Below, piece by piece: positions 15,498 through 24,434 of a stretch of DNA of 40,473 nucleotides. Below the pieces are notes generated by a model, which did not search any database, was not told the DNA's origin, and was given only the letters and a program-made list of their open reading frames with translations. Position 1 is the stretch's first letter. Each line of letters opens with the position of its first letter. A program made the translations under genes and the position numbers. Source of the stretch: Gemmatimonadales bacterium (lineage in GTDB: Bacteria; Gemmatimonadota; Gemmatimonadetes; Palauibacterales; Palauibacteraceae); assembly GCA_009841005.1 (NCBI GenBank), contig VXMR01000090.1, positions 1 through 40,473 of the forward strand, written 5' to 3'.

Positions 15498-16541
15498 CTA
15501 GTGGTGGTCGGACTCCTCGTAGTGGCGCGCCAGCGCGTCGCCCCCGAAGTCGTTCTCCAGGTCCCGCCACACCGAGTGGACGTGGTTCGCGTCGTTCTGC
15601 GTGTTGTCGTACTCGATGAGAAAGACCGGGGCGTGGACCCGGTAGTAGTGTCCCTCGCCGGGTTCGAGCGACCCCGCCCAGGCGAAATGGATGTCGCCCG
15701 CCGGAATCTCGTTCTCGACCCGCATCCTCCAGTCGGCGTCCGTCGCAGTGTTCCCGGCGTATTCGTGCACGATCTCGAACAGGATCGCGCGCTGCTCCGC
15801 GGTCATGGCGTCGGCGGGGAGGCCCTCGAACCCGTCGAGCCGGGCTTCGCGGTCGTTCCCGGTGAGGATGTCGCTGGGGGCCTCGGCGGCGATGGTCGCC
15901 CGCTCGCGCTGGTCCGGCGTGAAGCTCCGCATCAGCGCCCGGGCCAGGTCCTCCTCCCGTCCGAGCGGCCGCCAGCCCGCCTTCGGACCCGACGGCACAC
16001 GGGCCGGGTTCGCGCCCATGAACGCGGGCCCCGTCACCGTGAGCAGGCCGGATGGCGATGAGAAGTTGAGGGAGAGGTGATGTCCTTCGAACCGCCATGC
16101 CCACGGCCCTTCCGACGACGGGTCGCCGAAGATCGCGACATAGTAGTTCTCCGGGTCCCGGCGCTCGGGCCGCCCTTCCAGGAGTCCGAGGATTCGCTCC
16201 AGTTCGATGATCGCGCTGGCCTTCAGGAAGCCCTGGCTGCTCATGGCGGCCTGGAGGAGGTCGTGGGCGGCGGCGCGCTGCTCGGTCGTCATGTCGGCGA
16301 GCGGCAGTCCGTTCCGCGACCTCGGGACGAAGTGCCAGTTGAAACGCTCCTCGTCGTCGAGCGAGAAGAGCGCCTTCTCTCGTGCCGCCTCGTCGAGCAG
16401 GGCGACGAGGGCCTGAGCGGCGGAGGCCGAGTCCATCTTCGCGCCGGGCTCTCCTGCGGCCGCAATCGCGAGCCCGGCCGCGGGCACGAGCAGGCAGGCC
16501 GCCCAAGTGACCCGTCCCGCCGTCCGATTCCTGATCTTCAT
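15498..16541 (-). CDS. Secreted DUF3500 family protein
   Basis: The ATG at 16541 (MKIRNRTAGRVTWAACLLV) has GGAGGA a few bases upstream and starts a signal peptide. The 347-residue protein matches the DUF3500 pattern throughout: FNWHFVPRSRNGLPL, KASAIIELERILGLLEG, ENYYVAIFGDP, WAWRFEGHHLSLNF, FMGANPARVPSGPKAG, and the conserved C-terminus FLIEYDNTQNDANHVHSVW then NDFGGDALARHY. The many conserved His, Asp and Asn residues suggest a metal site, but no activity is known. It is convergent with the TolC-DUF1028 fusion gene (42 bp between stops) and divergent from the ABC importer operon. Confidence 0.92.
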   Translation of the reverse strand: MKIRNRTAGRVTWAACLLVPAAGLAIAAAGEPGAKMDSASAAQALVALLDEAAREKALFSLDDEERFNWHFVPRSRNGLPLADMTTEQRAAAHDLLQAAMSSQGFLKASAIIELERILGLLEGRPERRDPENYYVAIFGDPSSEGPWAWRFEGHHLSLNFSSPSGLLTVTGPAFMGANPARVPSGPKAGWRPLGREEDLARALMRSFTPDQRERATIAAEAPSDILTGNDREARLDGFEGLPADAMTAEQRAILFEIVHEYAGNTATDADWRMRVENEIPAGDIHFAWAGSLEPGEGHYYRVHAPVFLIEYDNTQNDANHVHSVWRDLENDFGGDALARHYEESDHH

Positions 16542-16670
16542 CGTTCCTCCTCCGCTCAATCTACCCCGGTCGCACCCACTCGCGGATTGGCGCCGCCGGC
16601 TTCAAGTTGATCGACCCAACCGGGGGCCGATCACCATTTCATATTCCGAACAACAAGGCAGAATCGCCAG

Positions 16671-17806
<1,136 letters not shown>

Positions 17807-17810
<4 letters not shown>

Positions 17811-18931
17811 AGAGGAGATCTGCAATCCACACGTCGCGCGATGGGGCGCTCGTCGTCCTCGCGGTCGCAGCGGTGTCCACGCTCGGGTGCGGACCCCAGG
17901 CTCCGGAGGGTCCGGCGATCACGGCCGTTTCCTGGGGAGGCTCCTACGGCCGGGCGTATCGCGGGGGCATCCAGGTCCCGTTCACCGACGAAACCGGGAT
18001 TCGCGTGGACATGGAGGACTACAACGGCGGCCTGGCCCAGATACGGGCCCAGGTCGATGTCGGCGCCGTGTACTGGGACGTCGTCGACCTCGAAATGGCC
18101 GATGCGATGCGGGGCTGCGACGAGGGTCTCCTGGAACCGATCGACATCGACATGCTGCCGGCGGCCCCCGATGGGACGCCCGCGAGGGACGACTTCTATC
18201 CGGAGATGCAGGGGCCGTGCGGGGCCGGGATGCTGTTCTATTCCACGGTGTACGCCTACAACGCCGACCTCTTCCCCGATGAGAAGCCTGCGACAATGGC
18301 GGATTTCTTCGATCTGGAGAGGTTCCCCGGACGCCGCGGCATGCGTCGGGTGCCGCAGGTCAACCTCGAGTTCGCGCTCATCGCCGACGGCGTGCCGCTC
18401 GACGAGGTCTATGCCGTCCTGCGCACGCCGGAGGGACTGGACCGGGCCTTCGAAAAGCTGGACACGATCGCGGACCAGGTCATCTGGTGGGAGGCGGGCG
18501 CCCAGCCGCCGCAGATGCTCGCGGACGGCGAAGTCGTGATGAGCACGGCCTACAACGGCCGCATCTTCAACGCACAGGTGCTCGAGGAGCAGCCGTTCAC
18601 GATCGTTTGGGACGGCCAGCTCCTCGACTACGGCCAGTTGAGCATCGTGGCGGGGACGCCGAGGCTGGAGGATGCGCTCCGCTTCGTCCGCTTCGCGACG
18701 ACGGGAGAATCGCTGGCGGCGGTCGCGCGCCGGATCTCCTACGGTCCGGCCCGCCGGTCGGGAGAACCGCTCGTCACTACGCACCTGGCGACCGGCGTCG
18801 AGATGGCGCCCCACATGCCCACCAGCCCCGAGAACGCCGCGCGCGCCCTGCGAAACGACTGGGAGTTCTGGGTGGACAATCAGGACGCGCTGAACGAGCG
18901 CTTCAGCGCCTGGCTGACCCGTGCGAACTGA
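17807..18931 (+). CDS. ABC importer solute-binding lipoprotein, PotD-like (copy 1)
   Basis: Starts at ATG 17807, overlapping the ATPase stop, with AGAGGAG upstream. A signal peptide ending in a lipobox (VSTLGC-G) anchors it in the membrane. The body fits the COG0687 spermidine/putrescine-binding group: ITAVSWGGSYGRAYRGG at the first strand, NGGLAQIRAQVDVGAVYWDV, STVYAYNADLFPDE, DFFDLERFPGRRGMRRVP, and VMSTAYNGRIFNAQ. At 374 residues it is full length. The next gene is a close paralogue. Two binding proteins feeding one transporter may widen substrate range; this one is lipid-anchored. The substrate is not established. Confidence 0.93.
18494..18587 (+). repeat. 94-bp near-identical segment shared by the tandem binding-protein genes (first copy)
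   Basis: This stretch matches 19593-19686 with only three differences, all synonymous, while flanking sequence is clearly more diverged. It encodes the segment AGAQPPQMLADGEVVMSTAY and the residues after it. Either gene conversion or strong constraint on this ligand-site region would explain it. Confidence 0.7.
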
Positions 18932-18938
18932 CGGAGTG

Positions 18939-20024
18939 ATGACGGCTCTGGCCCGAGCCTCGGCGTACACGACTGTCATCGCCGCATGTTTCACCGGGCA
19001 CGCCGCGGCGCAGTCGATCACGGCCGTCTCCTACGGGGGCTCGTATCAGAAGGCGAGCACCGAGGCGTGGTACGAACCCTTCGCCGCGGCCACCGGCATC
19101 CGCGTGGACGTCGAGGACTTCAACGGCGGTCTGGCGCAGATCCGGGCCCAGGTCGAAGTGGGCAACGTTTACTGGGACGTCGTGGACCTCAACGCTTCGG
19201 ACGTCACGCTCGCCTGCGACGAGGGTCTGCTCGAGTACGTCGATCCGGAGACGCTCCCTCCCGGACCGGGTGGGACGCCCGCCGAAGAGGATTTCATCTC
19301 CGGTACCCTTTCCGACTGCGGGGTGGGGAACGTCGTCTGGTCCACGATCTACGCATACGACGCCAACCGCTTCCCCGGCGCCCCGCCGGAGACGATCGCG
19401 GACTTCTTCGATCTCGAGAAGTTCCCCGGGCGCCGCGGGATGCGCCGCGTGCCCATGGCCAACCTCGAATTCGCCCTCCTGGCGGACGGGGTGCCGGCCG
19501 AGGACGTGTACGCTGTTCTGGGCACGCCCGAGGGGCTGGACCGCGCCTTCGACAAGCTGGGTACGATCAAGGACCAGGTCGTCTGGTGGGAAGCGGGCGC
19601 CCAGCCGCCGCAGATGCTGGCCGACGGCGAAGTCGTGATGAGCACGGCCTACAACGGCCGCATCTTCAACGCGCAGGTGCTCGAGGGACAGTCCTTCGTC
19701 ATCGTCTGGGACGGACAGCTCCTGGACATCAACCAGCTGGCCATCGTCGCGGGCACGCCGAGGCTGGACGAAGCGATGCGGCTCGTGAGCTTCTCGAGCA
19801 CCGCAGAAGCGCTCGCCGATCTCGGCCGGAGGATCTCGTACGGTCCCGCGCGGGAATCGGCCGGGCCGCTGATCACCACTCATCTGGAGACCGGCGTGGA
19901 GATGGGCCCGCACCTGCCCACGCATCCCTCCAACATGGCGCGCGCGCTGCGGAGGGACTGGACCTGGTGGGTCGACAACCAGGATGAGCTGAACGAGCGT
20001 TTCAGCGCCTGGCTGGCCCGGTGA
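18939..20024 (+). CDS. ABC importer solute-binding protein, PotD-like (copy 2, tandem paralogue)
   Basis: A tandem duplicate of the preceding gene, alike along its whole length (by eye about two thirds identical). I chose ATG 18939, seven bases after the previous stop, with GGAG just upstream; a GTG at 18921 is also in frame. The leader (MTALARASAYTTVIAACFTG) could be cleaved after HAAA or processed at a weak lipobox IAAC, so anchoring is less certain than in copy 1. Ligand-loop residues differ in places (EDFNGGLAQ versus EDYNGGLAQ; LLDINQLAIV versus LLDYGQLSIV), suggesting related but distinct ligands. A 94-bp segment is nearly identical between the copies. Confidence 0.93.
   Translation: MTALARASAYTTVIAACFTGHAAAQSITAVSYGGSYQKASTEAWYEPFAAATGIRVDVEDFNGGLAQIRAQVEVGNVYWDVVDLNASDVTLACDEGLLEYVDPETLPPGPGGTPAEEDFISGTLSDCGVGNVVWSTIYAYDANRFPGAPPETIADFFDLEKFPGRRGMRRVPMANLEFALLADGVPAEDVYAVLGTPEGLDRAFDKLGTIKDQVVWWEAGAQPPQMLADGEVVMSTAYNGRIFNAQVLEGQSFVIVWDGQLLDINQLAIVAGTPRLDEAMRLVSFSSTAEALADLGRRISYGPARESAGPLITTHLETGVEMGPHLPTHPSNMARALRRDWTWWVDNQDELNERFSAWLAR
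19593..19686 (+). repeat. 94-bp near-identical segment shared by the tandem binding-protein genes (second copy)
   Basis: Partner of 18494-18587 in the paralogous gene, direct orientation, offset 1,099 bases. Three synonymous mismatches were counted by eye. Confidence 0.7.
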
Positions 20025-20036
20025 CGGGATGACCGG

Positions 20037-21263
20037 ATGACGGCGCGCCGGCGAGACAGGGTCGCGAAGGTCGGTCCGGGCCGCCGGGACCGGCTTCGGG
20101 CGATGGGACTCGTTCTGCCGCTCCTGATCTTCCTGGGCGTCACCTTCCTGGCGCCACTCGGGACGATGCTCGTGAGGAGCGTCTATGATCCGGTCGTGGC
20201 GGACGCCCTGCCCGCGACGCTCACGGCGCTGCGCGAGTGGGACGGCGAAGGGCTCCCTCCGGAGGCGGCGTACGAGGCGGCCGCCCGGGAGATCGGCGCC
20301 GCGCGGGAGGCGAGGACGCTGGGACAGGTGGCCAGCCGGACAAACCGGCTCCAGAGCGGGCTGCGCGGCGTGTTCACGCGGACTGGCCGCGATCTGCGGG
20401 AGGTGGCGGAGGGTCCGTGGCGAGAGGCGATGGCCGCCATCGATTCCGCCTGGGTCGACCCGGGCACCTGGCACGCGATCCGCGCGGCCGGCGAGCGCGT
20501 CACGGCCCGCCACTACCTGAACGCGCTCGGCATGCAGCGGCTCGCGGACGGTTCCGTCGCGCGGCAGCCGGAGGAGCGGCGCATCTATCTGCCGCTCCTG
20601 TGGCGCACGCTGCTCGTGAGCCTGGCGATCACCGTTTTCTGCCTGATCCTCGGCTATCCGATCGCTCATCTCATCGCGCACGCCCGCCCGCGCCGGGCCG
20701 GCCTCCTGCTCGCTCTCGTCCTCGTTCCCTTCTGGACTTCGCTCCTCGTGCGGACGACCTCGTGGATCGTCCTCCTCCAGACGCAGGGCGTGGTCAACGA
20801 CCTGCTGGTGGCGATCGGACTCGTCGGGGACGACGGCCGGCTCTCGATGGTCTACAACATGACGGGCACGCTCGTGGCCATGACCCACGTCCTGCTGCCC
20901 TTCATGGTGCTGCCGCTGTACTCGGTCATGCGGTCGATTCCGCCCCTGCACATGCGGGCCGCCGCCTCGATGGGCGCCACGCCCGCCCAGGCGTTCCGCC
21001 GCGTCTACTGGCCCCAGACGCTGCCCGGCGTGGGCGCGGGCTCGCTCCTCGTCTTCATCCTCGCGATCGGCTACTACATCACACCGGCGCTCGTCGGCGG
21101 GAGCAGTGGCCAGCTGATCTCGAACATGGTGGCCTACCACATGCAGACGTCGCTGAACTGGGGGCTCGCGGCGGCGCTCGGCGCGCTCCTGCTGGTGGGC
21201 GTGCTCGTCCTCTACCTGCTCTACGACCGTCTGGTGGGCGTCGAGCGCATGAGTCTCGGCTAG
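20037..21263 (+). CDS. ABC importer permease, PotB-like, with large TM1-TM2 insertion
   Basis: The 408-residue permease begins with a basic N-terminus and a first membrane helix at about residues 23-46. About 140 mostly helical, charged residues follow before membrane helix 2 (about 188-210). Typical PotB proteins are near 280-300 residues and have a much shorter loop here. The remaining core is normal: five further helices and the ATPase-contact EAA loop AAASMGATPAQAFRRVYWPQ near residue 308. Starting 12 bases after the second binding-protein gene, it ends with a TAG that overlaps the next GTG (TAGTG). The insertion probably faces the periplasm and could contact the binding proteins; similar long-loop permeases exist, so this is a subgroup feature rather than a unique one. 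Confidence 0.92.
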   Translation: MTARRRDRVAKVGPGRRDRLRAMGLVLPLLIFLGVTFLAPLGTMLVRSVYDPVVADALPATLTALREWDGEGLPPEAAYEAAAREIGAAREARTLGQVASRTNRLQSGLRGVFTRTGRDLREVAEGPWREAMAAIDSAWVDPGTWHAIRAAGERVTARHYLNALGMQRLADGSVARQPEERRIYLPLLWRTLLVSLAITVFCLILGYPIAHLIAHARPRRAGLLLALVLVPFWTSLLVRTTSWIVLLQTQGVVNDLLVAIGLVGDDGRLSMVYNMTGTLVAMTHVLLPFMVLPLYSVMRSIPPLHMRAAASMGATPAQAFRRVYWPQTLPGVGAGSLLVFILAIGYYITPALVGGSSGQLISNMVAYHMQTSLNWGLAAALGALLLVGVLVLYLLYDRLVGVERMSLG

Positions 21264-22075
21264 TGACCGTGATCGGAGCCCGCGTCGGCCGCATCGGCTA
21301 CCTCGCCTTCTGCACGTGCGTCTTCATCTTCCTCGTGGCGCCGATCATCGTCATCGTGCCGCTCAGCTTCAACGCGCAACCTTATTTCACCTTCACCGAG
21401 GGCATGCTCCGCCTCGATCCCGAGGCGTGGTCGCTGCGGTGGTATCGCGAGATCGTGGAGAACGAGGCGTGGACGCGTGGCCTTGTGAACAGTCTCGTGA
21501 TCGGCGTCTCCGCCACCCTGCTCGCGACGGCGCTCGGGACGCTGGCCGCGCTCGGGCTGTCGAGCCCCGCCATGCCGGCGCGCCGCTTCATCACCGGCCT
21601 TCTGATCTCGCCCATGGTCACGCCGGTGATCATCGCCGCGGCGGGGATGTTCTTCTTCTACACCAACCTGGGGCTGGCCCAGACGCACCTGGGGCTGATC
21701 CTGGCCCACGCGACGCTGGGCCTGCCCTTCGTCGTGATCACGGTGGTCGCCACGCTGTCGGCCTTCGACCGCAACCTCACCCGGGCCGCGGCCAGCCTTG
21801 GCGCCGGGCCCGTGCGCACCTTCCGCACCGTGCAGTTGCCGCTGATCGCGCCCGGCGTGATCTCGGGAGCCTTGTTCGCTTTCGCCACCTCGTTCGACGA
21901 GGTGGTCGTCGTCCTCTTCATGGGCGGGTTGGAGCAACGGACGATCCCGCGCCAGATGTGGGCGGGGATCCGCGAACAGATCAGCCCGGCGATCCTCGCG
22001 GTCGCCACCTTCCTGATCGTGTTCGCGCTCGCGCTCCTGTTTACCGTCGAATGGCTCCGCCGCCGCGCGTCCTAG
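21263..22075 (+). CDS. ABC importer permease, PotC-like
   Basis: The start is GTG 21263, sharing a base with the previous stop (TAGTG); the same frame is open far upstream only as a shadow. The 270-residue protein has six predicted membrane helices, the first being YLAFCTCVFIFLVAPIIVIV, and the EAA loop AAASLGAGPVRTFRTVQLPL. It is of normal size for PotC. With the PotB-like permease it forms the membrane channel of the importer. It is the last gene of the operon; a long hairpin begins at its stop codon. Confidence 0.94.
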   Translation: MTVIGARVGRIGYLAFCTCVFIFLVAPIIVIVPLSFNAQPYFTFTEGMLRLDPEAWSLRWYREIVENEAWTRGLVNSLVIGVSATLLATALGTLAALGLSSPAMPARRFITGLLISPMVTPVIIAAAGMFFFYTNLGLAQTHLGLILAHATLGLPFVVITVVATLSAFDRNLTRAAASLGAGPVRTFRTVQLPLIAPGVISGALFAFATSFDEVVVVLFMGGLEQRTIPRQMWAGIREQISPAILAVATFLIVFALALLFTVEWLRRRAS

Positions 22076-22129
22076 TGTGGTGTCGCAGAAGTCCGCTTGA
22101 ATGGCCGTGGGATTTCTGCGATACCACAC
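22075..22129 (+). repeat. 20-bp inverted repeat with two compensating G-U pairs at the importer operon end
   Basis: Arm 1 (22075-22094) and arm 2 (22110-22129) pair over 20 positions with a 15-base loop. The only two deviations become G-U wobble pairs in a plus-strand RNA but A-C mismatches in a minus-strand RNA. It starts on the last base of the permease stop codon and lacks a U tract, so it is not a classical terminator. It may be an mRNA 3'-end stabiliser, a Rho-terminator boundary, or a small REP/MITE-like palindrome. Confidence 0.65.
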
Positions 22130-22150
22130 CAGCCCCTGGCAAAAGGCCCG

Positions 22151-23374
22151 CTACGAACCGCCGCCCTCGAGCGAGAGGTTGACGAGTTCGCGAAAACGCT
22201 CGAGGCGGGTCCCGCGGTTGTCGCCGCGCGGCGTCTGCGTGAACACGAGACCGATGATCTCGCGGTCGGGGTCGAGCCACGCGTTCGTGCCATCCGATCC
22301 TCCGTGGCCGTACGTGCCGTCGGCGAGCCGCCAGCCATATCCGTAGTAGCTCGCCTCGTCCCCCTCGCCGGCGATGTGGATCTTCGGTGACGTCATGAGT
22401 TCGACGGATTCCGGCGTCAGGATCTCGGCCCCATCGTAGGTGCCGCCGTTAAGGAACATCTGCGAGAATACCGCATAATCCCACGCCGAGGAGATCATGC
22501 CGCCCGAAGCGCGCGCGAAGGGAAAGGCCACCGGGCCTCCGGGCGTGCCGCCGGGAGTCCAGTCCCCGTCGGGTCCGCGCTGGTAGTAGACCGCGCCCAT
22601 GCGATCCACCTTCCCGCCCACGTCGTGCGCGGCGTGATGATTGTAGCTGTCCGCCATCCCGAGCGGTCCGTACACCGTCTCCATGAGCCGGTCCTCCAGC
22701 AACTCGCCGGAGGCGATCTCCACGAGCGCGCCGAGCGTGTTGTACCCCGGATTGTTGTAGGAATACGTCTCGCCCGGCGTCACCTCCGCTCCGATCGCGC
22801 CGAAGCGGGCCGACTCGCTCTGCAGCGTCGGATTCTCGCCGAGCGGCTGCAGGAAGAGGGTAGGGATCCGGAGCCCGCTGCTGTGGGCCAGCAGGTGTCC
22901 GACCGTGATGAACCCCGCGCGGTAGTTGTCCCACTCGGGGATGTACTCCCGGACGAGGTCGTCGTAGGAGAGCTTGCCCTCTTCGACGAGTTGGGCGATC
23001 GCGGTGGCCACGACGGGCTTCGTGTTGGAGGCCATGCGGAACATCGAATTCCGCTCCATCGGCAGCCCACGCTCCTTGTCGCGCATGCCGACCGCCTCGT
23101 GGAGGACGATCTTCCCCTTGCGGGCGACGAGCAGGACGGCGCCCACGATGTCTCCCCGCTCGACCGCCTCGTGGTACAGGCCGAGGGCGCCCTCGAGGAC
23201 GGCGCGGGACATGCCGACCTCCTCCGGTTCGCCGTAGGAGAGCGTGCGCGCTTCCTGCGCCGCCAGCGCCGGGGTCAACCGCGCCGGGCCCACGAGGATC
23301 GTCGAGGGCAGGATGATCGCCAGGAAGAGCCACCGAGCGGCAGGGATGCCGCGAACTCGCCGCGAAACCTTCAT
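22151..23374 (-). CDS. Secreted serine hydrolase of the class C beta-lactamase/esterase family
   Basis: ATG 23374 (MKVSRRVRGIPAARW) has GGAGG about five bases upstream and begins a signal peptide ending near LAAQE; the open frame to 23566 is extra. The 407-residue protein has all three active-site motifs of the family: SxxK in FRMASNTKPVVATA, YxN in TYSYNNPGYNTLG, and HxG in YGHGGSDG. Members include esterases, D-aminopeptidases and penicillin-binding protein relatives; true beta-lactamase activity is uncommon in this subgroup. It is convergent with the importer operon and divergent from an aminotransferase. Confidence 0.93.
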   Translation of the reverse strand: MKVSRRVRGIPAARWLFLAIILPSTILVGPARLTPALAAQEARTLSYGEPEEVGMSRAVLEGALGLYHEAVERGDIVGAVLLVARKGKIVLHEAVGMRDKERGLPMERNSMFRMASNTKPVVATAIAQLVEEGKLSYDDLVREYIPEWDNYRAGFITVGHLLAHSSGLRIPTLFLQPLGENPTLQSESARFGAIGAEVTPGETYSYNNPGYNTLGALVEIASGELLEDRLMETVYGPLGMADSYNHHAAHDVGGKVDRMGAVYYQRGPDGDWTPGGTPGGPVAFPFARASGGMISSAWDYAVFSQMFLNGGTYDGAEILTPESVELMTSPKIHIAGEGDEASYYGYGWRLADGTYGHGGSDGTNAWLDPDREIIGLVFTQTPRGDNRGTRLERFRELVNLSLEGGGS

Positions 23375-23552
23375 CAGTCCTCCGGAGGCAGAAGAAAACG
23401 GGCCGATAGCGGAACCCGCCCGCTGAACGCTAACGCGGTGCACGAATGTGAACCAGATCGGGCCGACCTTGCCCCCCGGCGCTCGACACGGACATCTAGT
23501 GCACCGGCCGGCGGCGCGGCGGGACCGCCGGCGATTCCCGAGAGCGGAGGGG

Positions 23553-24434
23553 TTGCAGACCATCATCGTCTATCTGAACGGAGACTACCTCCCCGTCGGC
23601 GAGGCGCGGGTCTCGGTGAACGACCGGGGCTTCCTGTTCGCGGACGCGGTCTACGAGGCGATCCCCGCGTACATGGGCCGCTGCTTCCTGCGCGAACGTC
23701 ACCTGGCCCGGCTCGCCCGGGGCCTCGGCACGCTCCGGATCGAGGCGGACGTGGCTCCCCTCGCCGACGTGGGTGACGAACTCATCGCGCGGAACGACCT
23801 CGTCGCCGCCGAGTTCTCCGTCTTCTACATGCAGGTGACGCGCGGTGCCGCCCCCCGCACGCACGCGTTCCCGAAAGAGGCGGTCGCGCCCACCGTCTAC
23901 GCCTTCGCGAAGGAACTCGTCCGCACGACGCCGGAGCGGTGGGAGCGGGGCTTCGGCGCCATCACGCTCCCCGACCAGCGCTGGGCCCGCGCCGACATCA
24001 AGACGACCGGCCTCCTGCCCAACGTCCTCGCGCAGCAGGCCGCGGTGGAGGCGGACGTCGAGGACGCCATCTTCATCCGCGAAGGGATGGTGCAGGAGGG
24101 AACGCACAACAACGTGTTCGCGGTCCTCGGGGGAGAGGTGACGACGGCCCCGGCCACGAACCATATCCTGCACGGCGTCACCCGCGCCTTCACGCTCGAG
24201 CTGTGCGCCGGACTGGGCATCCCCGCCCGGGAACGCGCCTTCACGGCGGACGAACTCCGGGACGCAGACGAGATCTTCTTCACGGGGACGACGACGGAGG
24301 TCCGGCCGACCGTGGAGCTGGACGGCCGGCCCGTGGGGAGCGGTCGCCCGGGCGAGGTCACCCGGGCGCTGTCGGAAGCCTACCGGCGAGCGGTGGCCCC
24401 GGCAGGAACGGTCGACGCCTCGCGGACTGACTAG
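23553..24434 (+). CDS. Class IV aminotransferase, D-amino-acid transaminase-like
   Basis: I chose TTG 23553, giving an N-terminus (LQTIIVYLNGDYLPVGEARV) that matches the family; GGAGGGG lies immediately upstream, and GTG 23499 is an alternative. The 293-residue PLP enzyme shows VSVNDRGFLFADAVYE, the catalytic lysine region RADIKTTGLLPNVLA, VQEGTHNNVF, and the phosphate-binding FFTGTTTEVRP. This pattern is closest to D-alanine/D-amino-acid transaminases, though branched-chain and aminodeoxychorismate enzymes share the fold. It would supply D-amino acids, for example for the cell wall. Its TAG stop overlaps the TAG stop of the convergent sugar dehydrogenase within a shared CTAG. Confidence 0.9.
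   Translation: MQTIIVYLNGDYLPVGEARVSVNDRGFLFADAVYEAIPAYMGRCFLRERHLARLARGLGTLRIEADVAPLADVGDELIARNDLVAAEFSVFYMQVTRGAAPRTHAFPKEAVAPTVYAFAKELVRTTPERWERGFGAITLPDQRWARADIKTTGLLPNVLAQQAAVEADVEDAIFIREGMVQEGTHNNVFAVLGGEVTTAPATNHILHGVTRAFTLELCAGLGIPARERAFTADELRDADEIFFTGTTTEVRPTVELDGRPVGSGRPGEVTRALSEAYRRAVAPAGTVDASRTD

Noticed and set aside
18903..21140. Minus-strand frame of 745 codons opposite the importer genes
   Set aside because: Antisense to a binding-protein gene and a permease gene with clear motifs; composition is typical of a GC-driven shadow.
22075..22129. Classical intrinsic terminator at the importer operon end
   Set aside because: The stem is strong but no U tract follows on either strand.
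22151..23374. Beta-lactamase resistance gene
   Set aside because: The family motifs are present, but overall features fit the broad esterase/D-aminopeptidase group; there is no evidence for antibiotic hydrolysis.
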